Positions 53,720-61,288 of a stretch of DNA of 64,000 nt are shown here, piece by piece; position 1 is the stretch's first letter, and each line of letters begins with the position of its first letter. The stretch comes from Amycolatopsis australiensis (GTDB lineage: Bacteria; Actinomycetota; Actinomycetes; Mycobacteriales; Pseudonocardiaceae). A model generated the notes under the pieces. It was given only the letters and a program-made list of their open reading frames with translations. It did no database searches and was not told the origin of the DNA. The stretch covers positions 6,634,001 through 6,698,000 of the forward strand of contig NZ_FPJG01000006.1 in NCBI RefSeq assembly GCF_900119165.1. The letters run 5' to 3'. The translations under genes and the position numbers were made by a program.

Positions 53720-54170
53720 CGCCGACTAGTGACGCATGATAGCCGGTGACCATCTGGTCCAAGGCACTCGCGGGATGCACGACCAGAACACCGCGTGCCG
53801 GATCGGCAACCATGAACGCGTCATCCCCGGCGGAGATCCCGCACCGACGCCTGAGCATGATCGGCAGGACCACCATCCGCCGCTTCCCCAGCATGAACAC
53901 GCCACCCGGGTCTCGACGCATCAGCAGCGACGTCCCCACAACTGTTGCAGCAAGGCGCACATCGTCGCGCCAACCCAGCCGATCCAGCAGCGGCCACACA
54001 CAGACCCGGCCGGAAGGACTGACTCGAGCTATCGCGTACTCCAGCCCTGACCGAGTCCGATCAGGCAGCAGCGCGGGCAACGGCAGCGCCACCGCAGGAG
54101 AAACCAGACGATCCAGGAGCCCTTCCGTAGTCGCACCGGGGATCACGGGTGCCACGATCACGCCGACCAC
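53700..54170 (-). CDS. AbrB/SpoVT-like DNA-binding protein
   Basis: A 156-residue protein. The C-terminal half (FMLGKRRMVVLPIMLRRRCG, DDAFMVADPARGVLVVHP) is a swapped-hairpin AbrB-like domain; the N-terminal half holds a related repeat (IARVSPSGRVCVWPLLDRLG). Proteins of this kind commonly sit directly upstream of tyrosine integrases in actinomycetes. Its end overlaps the integrase start by 20 bp, so the two are co-expressed. Probably a regulator of the integrase module. Confidence 0.75.
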   Translation of the reverse strand: MVGVIVAPVIPGATTEGLLDRLVSPAVALPLPALLPDRTRSGLEYAIARVSPSGRVCVWPLLDRLGWRDDVRLAATVVGTSLLMRRDPGGVFMLGKRRMVVLPIMLRRRCGISAGDDAFMVADPARGVLVVHPASALDQMVTGYHASLVGGDRDDR

Positions 54171-54352
54171 CGCCCCGATCGGGCGATCCGGCTACGGAAC
54201 GCAAGGTGCCGACCACCACGAACGGTGATCGGCTTGTCGTGAGAGAGTTGGTGAAAGTTCACCACTTTTGGTGTCCGAGGACGATCTAGCTCGCTAACCA
54301 CAACGCTCACGCTGGTCTGATCAGGCATGTTAGCTGTTCAGGACGTCGTCGG

Positions 54353-54690
54353 ATGAGGCTCGATGGCGGGTCGAGTTCGGGTTCTGCGACCCGTCTACCT
54401 GGCGTAGTGCCCCGGGAGCAGTGGAACGACAACTTCACCGCGGCGGTCGCCGTCACCGACAACGGTCGGTACGCCGTGGACGCTGACCTTGAGTTTATCC
54501 GCCAGCCAACGGTCTCGCTCTACCGAGACGGCGACTATCTCCCAGCACGGCGACCGGGTCACCGTTACGGCCGCGGACTGCAACACGACCCCGGCGCCAG
54601 GCAAGACCGTCACGACCGGTTCCAACAGCAACTTCAACCACGGCACCCCGCCGCCGCGGGGTTCACGCTCAAGGGCGCCTGCTGCGGCGC
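54353..54690 (+). pseudogene. remnant of a family-2 carbohydrate-binding domain
   Basis: Pieces in two frames reconstruct the end of a secreted CBM2 protein: QWNDNFTAAVAVTDNGRYAV, then TATISQHGDRVTVTAADCNT and TVTTGSNSNFNHGTPP, then FTLKGACC. The catalytic domain and all upstream parts are gone. It is immediately followed by a perfect hairpin and by the STAND gene. Confidence 0.6.
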
Positions 54691-54699
54691 CCTTGAGCG
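54666..54699. terminator. 14-bp perfect hairpin
   Basis: CGCTCAAGGGCGCC pairs with GGCGCCCTTGAGCG around TGCTGC. It sits at the end of the CBM2 remnant, just 17 bp before the STAND gene start, so it was probably the terminator of the lost gene and may now insulate or attenuate the STAND gene. Confidence 0.65.
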
Positions 54700-54716
54700 C
54701 CGGGCAGAATGAGCGG

Positions 54717-57086
54717 ATGGATTCGTTCGATCTGGGACGGCTGAGTGACTACGACTTCGAAGTGGTCTGCCGGGACCTGTTTGAGGAGATCCTGGGTCTA
54801 AAGATCGAGATCTTAGCCCGCGGTGCCGACCGCGGGATCGACCTTCGGCACATGACCGGCGACGCCGGCGACGTCGTGATCCAGTGCAAGCACTGGGCCC
54901 GCAGCGGCCGTGCCAAGCTGCTCGCCCACATGCGCGATAAGGAGCGGGCCAAGATCGCAGAACTGCGGCCTGCACGGTACATCCTCGCCACGAGCGTCGA
55001 ATTGACCGTAGACGCGAAGGACACCCTCCTTGAAGACCTCGCGCCATACGTCCACAGTACTGGCGACCTGTACGGCGCGGAGCAGCTCACCGAGGAGTTG
55101 CGCAAGCGCCCGGCACTCGTGCAGCGCCATCTTCGGCTGTGGCTGACCAGTACCGCTGTCCTGCATGCGGTGCTGAACCAGGACGCGCTGCTCCGCTCGG
55201 AAGACCTGGTTAGTGAGCTCGACGACGCCGCGATGACCTTCGTCCCGACCCCCACCTTCGACGTAGCCCTGGACCTTCTCGAGCGAGAGTCGGTCTGCCT
55301 ACTGGCGGGTATCCCGGGCATCGGCAAGTCGACGATCGCGAAGATGCTCGCCCGCCTCCATCTGGAAAGAGGTTACCAGGTGGTCGACGTGACGCGGGAA
55401 ATCAGCGAAATCGACAGAATGTGGCTTCCCGAAAGTCCACAGCTGTTCTTCTACGACGACTTCCTGGGCGAAATTGCCTTCGACCACCACCTCGGAAAAA
55501 ACGAGGATCGTCGGCTGCTCGGGGTCCTTCGCCGGATCCGGAAGACGCCGGGGAAACTGCTGGTCCTCACCACACGCGAGTACATCCTGCGGGAGGCCAA
55601 GCATCGCCACGAGACTTTGGACGACGGCGACCTCGAACCGCTTACGTGCGATGTCGGGACGGACGCCTACAGCGTGGATATCCGTGCCAGCATCCTGTAC
55701 AACCACGTCTACTATTCCGAAATCTCAGCCGCCGAGAAGAGAAAGTTCGCCGTCCCGTCGCAGTGGCGCGATCTCCTCTGGCACCGCAACTTCAGTCCCC
55801 GACTCGTGGCGAATACCCTGCGCCTCGCCAGCCGTGACGGCACCGCGGAAGTGGCCGAAGCCCTGCTCCTCAACTTTGAGAACCCAGAGCGAATCTGGGC
55901 ACGCGTCATAGAACAGCAGCTCGACGCCTCCGCCGTCCACCTGCTCGAGGTGCTGTTCACGTTCGGCCGGGACACGGAGCTCGACGATCTCCACGACGCC
56001 TGGCGCAGCTATCGCATCGCTCTCAGGCAGTCGGACGACCGCCGGCAGTTCCACGACGCGGTGAAAGTGCTCGACGGCTCGATGATCGAAACGTCGCGCC
56101 TGTTCGACCCGATCGGGTTTGAAGGTGAAACCGCACCCGTCATCGTATCCTTTCACAACCCGTCCATTCGCGACTACCTACTGAGCCGGGTTCAATCGAA
56201 GCTGGTCTCCCTCGACGAGCTGCTCGGGACGATTACCGACGCTTCGCGTCTTCACCATTTGGTCTCACTCGCGTTCCTGCGCTCGCACAGCGTCCTGCGG
56301 GACGCGTTGCGCACCCGCGTCGACGACCTGACGGACTTGTTCCTTCGCGAATACGCCGAAACCGAGAGACCGTCCTTCGAGGAAGCACTTAGAGACGACG
56401 ACTGGGGCGACGAAGACGATGACGGCAGCTGGACGAGCGACCTGGACTACTACCTGAAGGTCGCGGTCGTCATCGACTCCCGGGTCCTGGCCGGATTTAT
56501 TGCGGACAAGATCGAGAACGCAGATTCCGGCCGGATCGGCGACTGCGAACCGAGTCATCTCATCACCCTCGCTGCTCACCTCGCGGCAACCGAGCTGGTC
56601 CCAGCGGAGCAGCGCCTTCGGCTAGGGCCCAAACTGCTCGACGAGGCCATCGCCGACAGGTCGCGCGCGCAAGGCCAGCTCGGATATCTGTGGTCGGACC
56701 TCATCGAGCTAGCGGAACTGCTGACCGACCTGGAGGTACCGGGAGCGCCCGCGCGCCTGCAGACGATCCACGAGGAGATGACCGATGTGGTGCACGGGGA
56801 ACTCCGCGCATGGCTGTTCGACGAGCCGGCACGGCGAGCATACACAGCCCGTTACGGCAACTGGTGGGATCTCGCGGAGGTCTTGTCGTCTGTCGAGCCC
56901 GAAGACCTGCCCGAAGAGCTGCGTCCCGCGTACGTCGTCGCTACGGCCGCGGCCCAGGCAGGTATTTCGGCCGAAACCCCGACACCGAAAGCCAGAGAGG
57001 TGCCGCCGACGAACAGGCCGCCCGTTCATATCACCGAGCTGACTCTCGACGAGACGCTTCGCAACATGCTCGAAACCCTCGAATAG
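54717..57086 (+). CDS. Mrr-type nuclease fused to STAND-like ATPase
   Basis: A 789-residue protein. Residues 1-130 are an Mrr/restriction-endonuclease-like domain: FEVVCRDLFEEILGL, then GADRGIDLRH with Asp42 and VVIQCKHW with Gln56-x-Lys58, the D...(E/Q)xK nuclease motif. Residues about 185-480 form a P-loop ATPase: Walker A GIPGIGKST (198-206), Walker B QLFFYDDFLG and a sensor-like LVLTTREYILRE. This matches the nSTAND3 group used in anti-phage systems. The helical remainder may sense a ligand. ATG 54717 starts the conserved domain. It resembles a one-gene defence system; the trigger is unknown. Confidence 0.85.
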   Translation: MDSFDLGRLSDYDFEVVCRDLFEEILGLKIEILARGADRGIDLRHMTGDAGDVVIQCKHWARSGRAKLLAHMRDKERAKIAELRPARYILATSVELTVDAKDTLLEDLAPYVHSTGDLYGAEQLTEELRKRPALVQRHLRLWLTSTAVLHAVLNQDALLRSEDLVSELDDAAMTFVPTPTFDVALDLLERESVCLLAGIPGIGKSTIAKMLARLHLERGYQVVDVTREISEIDRMWLPESPQLFFYDDFLGEIAFDHHLGKNEDRRLLGVLRRIRKTPGKLLVLTTREYILREAKHRHETLDDGDLEPLTCDVGTDAYSVDIRASILYNHVYYSEISAAEKRKFAVPSQWRDLLWHRNFSPRLVANTLRLASRDGTAEVAEALLLNFENPERIWARVIEQQLDASAVHLLEVLFTFGRDTELDDLHDAWRSYRIALRQSDDRRQFHDAVKVLDGSMIETSRLFDPIGFEGETAPVIVSFHNPSIRDYLLSRVQSKLVSLDELLGTITDASRLHHLVSLAFLRSHSVLRDALRTRVDDLTDLFLREYAETERPSFEEALRDDDWGDEDDDGSWTSDLDYYLKVAVVIDSRVLAGFIADKIENADSGRIGDCEPSHLITLAAHLAATELVPAEQRLRLGPKLLDEAIADRSRAQGQLGYLWSDLIELAELLTDLEVPGAPARLQTIHEEMTDVVHGELRAWLFDEPARRAYTARYGNWWDLAEVLSSVEPEDLPEELRPAYVVATAAAQAGISAETPTPKAREVPPTNRPPVHITELTLDETLRNMLETLE

Positions 57087-57528
57087 GCCAGGATTTCCCG
57101 CAAGAAGTCCACCGCGAGTACAGCGCCGGACTGGGAGTGTGCGGGTGCTGCGTGTAGACATAAGCCTGAGCCAGCTCGACATTGAAACGGCAGCTTGAAC
57201 CGCCAAAGCGATGCTCGGCCGGAAACATCTTGGTCGCCAGGCGCGCGACACCGCCAACAACTCGCTGATTTGGACCAGGTACGGCAGGCTATGGTCGCAA
57301 ACTGAGCATCGGGCATCGCTAAGCGGACGTCGACGACTGGTCAAGACAGCCTACACGGCCGCTCCTCACCGAACAGGGCGATCTATTGACCACAGGCTGG
57401 GAAATGCGACCGACTGGTTCGCCTGATCCCACCCATTTACCGCACTGCAAGGAAAGTCCAGTAGATGGATGGATCCCCCCAATCTATCGCGATATCCTTC
57501 CGACCTTCGGTATTATCTGCAATTCTGG
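57087..57528. other. spacer between convergent defence genes
   Basis: About 440 bp between the ends of the STAND gene and the methyltransferase gene. It is less GC-rich than its surroundings. No ORF with a recognised domain or clear terminator was seen. Confidence 0.4.
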
Positions 57529-59397
57529 TCAGAACAGTCTGTCCGACAACTCACTGTCCCGGGCGGTCGCGCACTGGCGAGCCAGTGGACATCCCGCGCA
57601 CATCGGTGCTCGCTTGTGGCAGTGAAGCTGGCCGACCAGTCGCAACGCGGCCATGCGCAGCGGTGCTCTGGAGTCGCCTCCTATCAAGCGGGAGATGTCG
57701 ACCCTGCCGTCAGTGAGGCTGTTCGTCCTCTCCGAGCTGGTGTTAAGTACGCGTGACGACACGCGGATGGCCGGCTGGCTGGTTAACAGGACATCGTCGC
57801 CCGCCAGCAGCTTCAGGAGTGCGGTCTTCCCAGGCGGAAGCGCTAAGACTTCCGGCATGTCCTGGGGGTGAAGCCAGAGCTTCCTGTCGTTCTGCAACTG
57901 CCGTAGGCGTGTGACCGATGCAGCAGCTCCGCGCGTGACTACCGCTCGTTCGATGAGGTCGACCGCTCGCTTGGTGATCCGCCCCCGCGTGGCCACCTCA
58001 CGGAGGCCAGAAGCGTAGGCGGCTAGTTCAACGGGTAATGGGTCCAGCATCGCCACGACCGCGGCGACGGGCGGGGTCAGCTCGTCGCCGGGGAGCACAC
58101 ACCAGTAATTCCCGGCACGCCTCTCCTCTGCCCAAGCGACCAAGTGATTCGCGAGAACGCGCCACCGGTTCTGCCGGGCCTTATCGGCGACCGGTACCGG
58201 GACCAAGGCAGTAGCCGCGGCCTTGCCCAGCATCGGCGGCACCGCATTGCCGATCTGCTGAAACGCGTGACTGCGGCTGCCCGCGAAGCGGAAGTTGTCC
58301 GGGAATGTCTGGATACGGGCAGCCTCACGCACGGTGAGCGTGCGGTTCTCAGACGGGTGAATGTACCAGTACCCGTCCTTCGCGATATGCGCGGTGATGG
58401 AACGGCTCAGCTCTTTCCAGTCCAACCGCTTGTACTTGTCGTCGAATGTTTCTGCGGTGTACCTGCGCAGGCTGGGATCGATGTGCGCATAGAGCGTCTT
58501 CGACGTCATCGAGGCGAAAATCTCACGATCGTCCTCGCGAACCGGGCGGGTCATGTGATCCCACACCCTCTGCTCGCCGATGCCGCGCCTCATCGCCTTC
58601 GCGAACTCCGACACTTCGCCATCGGGTGAGTAGGGCAGGTCTCGACGACCGGTCGTGAGGCCGAGGCGAGGTAGGTCGTGAATTGCGTCCTGCACGAACA
58701 CCTCTTTGCCTGGGCTAGGCCAAGTGAAGGCGTCGCTGTCGAGGCGGGCGAGCAGGATCAGCCGCTTGCGGTGCTGGGGAACGCCGTAGTGCCGGGCGTC
58801 GACCAGCCGGAGGTTGGTCCGGTACCCGACGTCCTCCAGCATGTTCACGATCCGCCGCACGACATGGAAGTCATCCCCCAGAGCCATGTCAGGAACGTTT
58901 TCCATCAGCACCGCGCGAGGCTTCACCTTGAGCACGACATCGACGTACGCTCGCCACAGTTCCTTGCGTTCGTCGAACTCGTCACGCACACCCGCGTCCA
59001 CCAGACTGCGGATCTTGCTGCGCCCTGCCCTGCTGAACGGCTGGCACGGTGGCCCGCCGGCGATGAGATCGATCTCCACACGCTTGAGCATCCTGATCAA
59101 CGCGGCGCGCTTCTTCGGGTCCCCCAAATCGACGTCGAGCGCGAGGCCGGGGAAGTTCGCCCGGTGAGTCTGCAACGCGAACTTGTTGTGGTCGACCGAG
59201 GCCGCGACGGTCCACCCGGCGTCGGTCAAGCCCAGGCTCAAGCCACCGCCGCCGGAAAACAAGTCGACCGCGAGCCGGGCACCTTTCGCCACCCGTTCGG
59301 CGCACCACTGCTCGAAGGTCTCCTCGGTGCATGCGTCCGGGTGTGCCGGCAACTGGAGCAGGTCGCTGCGCTCGAGTTTCACCGCGTAGACCGCCAC
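57529..59397 (-). CDS. C5-cytosine DNA methyltransferase with endonuclease III-like tail
   Basis: A 622-residue protein. Residues about 40-400 form a C5 methyltransferase: SAM-binding DLFSGGGGLSLG (45-56), catalytic Cys118 in GGPPCQPFSR, MENVPD, and a QIGNAVPP motif near 395. A C-terminal region (about 480-622) resembles HhH-GPD/endonuclease III: LPPGKTALLKLL and the Fe-S loop C593-x6-C600-x2-C603-x5-C609. The Asp of the glycosylase VDTH motif appears replaced (SQPAIRV), so the tail may bind rather than cut. GTG 59397 follows GGGAGG. It is the last gene of the operon headed by the sigma/ATPase fusion. Confidence 0.9.
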   Translation of the reverse strand: MAVYAVKLERSDLLQLPAHPDACTEETFEQWCAERVAKGARLAVDLFSGGGGLSLGLTDAGWTVAASVDHNKFALQTHRANFPGLALDVDLGDPKKRAALIRMLKRVEIDLIAGGPPCQPFSRAGRSKIRSLVDAGVRDEFDERKELWRAYVDVVLKVKPRAVLMENVPDMALGDDFHVVRRIVNMLEDVGYRTNLRLVDARHYGVPQHRKRLILLARLDSDAFTWPSPGKEVFVQDAIHDLPRLGLTTGRRDLPYSPDGEVSEFAKAMRRGIGEQRVWDHMTRPVREDDREIFASMTSKTLYAHIDPSLRRYTAETFDDKYKRLDWKELSRSITAHIAKDGYWYIHPSENRTLTVREAARIQTFPDNFRFAGSRSHAFQQIGNAVPPMLGKAAATALVPVPVADKARQNRWRVLANHLVAWAEERRAGNYWCVLPGDELTPPVAAVVAMLDPLPVELAAYASGLREVATRGRITKRAVDLIERAVVTRGAAASVTRLRQLQNDRKLWLHPQDMPEVLALPPGKTALLKLLAGDDVLLTSQPAIRVSSRVLNTSSERTNSLTDGRVDISRLIGGDSRAPLRMAALRLVGQLHCHKRAPMCAGCPLARQCATARDSELSDRLF

Positions 59398-59542
59398 GTC
59401 GCCTCCCGTCCTCCGAACAGGGACCCGCGCGGGACCTCCACCACCGTAGATCTGGTTGTGCTCAATTTCTCTATGCCACTTCCCGGGACCTGTCCACTCG
59501 GCCCACCCGACGCGCTAACAATGAAAACGGGGATGAAGTCGC

Positions 59543-61288
59543 CTAACCGACGAGGACGTTGGCAGGAGGGGCCCACCCTATCGCGCGGACGCGGTCCCAG
59601 CAGGCGGTCTTCTTTGCCCACTCGGTGACGTTTCCGCCGCTCGGAGGTGACGTGAGCACTCGGCGCACAGCCTTGGCAACGTCGGGTACCGCACTGACGA
59701 TCGCTTCGGGCAGCGTCTGTTCGCGCCAGAGCCGGTCGAGATCGAGCCCGCCGAGCGTGTGTACGATCAGCGACACGCTGTGCGCAGCTGTCTGCCCGAG
59801 GTATCCCCCGAAGTTCTGCTTCTGGATGATCGACCTCACCTGGCGGAACACGATCGCCTTGGCGACCAGATGGCGGAAGTACACGTCATCGGGGGCTTCG
59901 CGCTCGGCTAAGCCCTCGTCCGACGTCCACGTCCGGAAGCACTTCTCAGCGCCCTGGCACACGACTTCAGGTCGGAGCGAGTAGGCGTACTCGTACTTGG
60001 CGGCGTCCGTCTTGCCGAATCGCTGTCGCACAGGGTTCTCGCGGTCGAACTTTCGTCGCGTGGCGGTGGTCGTGAACCTGTTCTTCTCGACGTCGTACTG
60101 CCCGCGCACGCGCTCGTAGTACCAGCGAGTCTGCTCGACGTCGACCCCGAGAGACGGCACCCAGGTGGTGCGGGACCACCGCTCCAACCCGACATGGAAG
60201 CGGCTGTTGCCCTCGAAGTCGGCTGGGGTGACAGCGTTCTGCGAGTTTGCGTAGCGGGAAATCTCCGGGACCATGCTGTCAAGCCGGTCATCGGGGATCA
60301 AGGTTATCTTCGCAGGCACCATGACCTGGGCCAAGTCGATCCCCTTGCGCGCAGCGTGGTGCAGCGAGGCGGTGGTCTGCCCACCGTTGACGATCTGCAG
60401 CTCGGTCAGGGTGCGCAGCACCAGTCCGCCCGACGTCCGCTCGAGGTCTGCTGCCCGAGCGGTGGCGGAGACGCCGTTGTTGTAGGCCAGGAATCGGCCA
60501 GGCTGCTCCTTGAGCGTCTCCGCGATTCCCTTGTTGACCTTTCCCCTGGCTTGGAGATAGGCACGCACGTTGCGCTGGAGCAGCCGGCTGTGGTGCTCGT
60601 CGTACAGATCGGCGAGCAGCTTCCCCGGCAGCATCGCCATCAAGCAGCGGTAACCATCGGCCTGCTCAGGTGACTCCAGGCAGTGCACCTCGTACCCCAT
60701 CTCCGCGACGTCGATGAGAATGTCCTCCTGGTGGGCGCCGGAGCTGATCAGCTTTTGGAGACGGCTGACGTCCCACACGTTCACGAGGGTCGGGAGACCA
60801 GCAACGGTGGCCTCTTCCGCTCGGCGCAATCCGCTCTTCCCGTCGGTGAAGACCAGAATCTTGATCATCTGCAACTGGGGCCACGCGCCGTGGATGTGCT
60901 CGACCATGTCGTAAGGCGGGCTCGACCGCTCAAGCTGCTCGTGCAGTCCGCTGCGGCAGAACTCCGCGAACGCGCCAGCGCGGCGGACCAACTGGGTTAG
61001 CCGCTCGCGCTTCAGGGGCTCGGCGTCCAAGCCGTAATCAGCCGTCACGAGGTGCAGGATCGTGCCGTCTCCTGTGATGTCGTACCCCGCGACCTCGATG
61101 CGACGGCTCTGCCAGGGCATGAACAAGTAGCAGGTGTCCAGATCGTCTAGCGCCCCGTCGTCGATCAGGTGCTCACCGATCAGGGTCACGAAGGCGTCCC
61201 GCGCCATTAGCTCCGGCTCCGCCTGGACCCGGTCCTCCACCCTGCGCCGCAGCTCCGCTACGAAGGCGGCGAGTTCGCCGTCCGTCAC
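59543..61288 (-). CDS. AIPR-family abortive-infection protein
   Basis: A 581-residue protein of the AIPR family, linked to phage resistance by abortive infection. Landmarks: ARDAFVTLIGEHLIDDGALD at the N-terminus, GRFLAYNNGVSATARAADLE and LQIVNGGQTTASLHHAARKG in the middle, and SRYANSQNAVTPADF. The GTG at 61288 overlaps the stop of the upstream sigma/ATPase gene (GTGA) and follows GGGGGA. The upstream in-frame extension to 61507 is a shadow of that gene. It is separated from the methyltransferase by 145 bp. Biochemical activity of AIPR proteins is not settled. Confidence 0.9.
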   Translation of the reverse strand: MTDGELAAFVAELRRRVEDRVQAEPELMARDAFVTLIGEHLIDDGALDDLDTCYLFMPWQSRRIEVAGYDITGDGTILHLVTADYGLDAEPLKRERLTQLVRRAGAFAEFCRSGLHEQLERSSPPYDMVEHIHGAWPQLQMIKILVFTDGKSGLRRAEEATVAGLPTLVNVWDVSRLQKLISSGAHQEDILIDVAEMGYEVHCLESPEQADGYRCLMAMLPGKLLADLYDEHHSRLLQRNVRAYLQARGKVNKGIAETLKEQPGRFLAYNNGVSATARAADLERTSGGLVLRTLTELQIVNGGQTTASLHHAARKGIDLAQVMVPAKITLIPDDRLDSMVPEISRYANSQNAVTPADFEGNSRFHVGLERWSRTTWVPSLGVDVEQTRWYYERVRGQYDVEKNRFTTTATRRKFDRENPVRQRFGKTDAAKYEYAYSLRPEVVCQGAEKCFRTWTSDEGLAEREAPDDVYFRHLVAKAIVFRQVRSIIQKQNFGGYLGQTAAHSVSLIVHTLGGLDLDRLWREQTLPEAIVSAVPDVAKAVRRVLTSPPSGGNVTEWAKKTACWDRVRAIGWAPPANVLVG

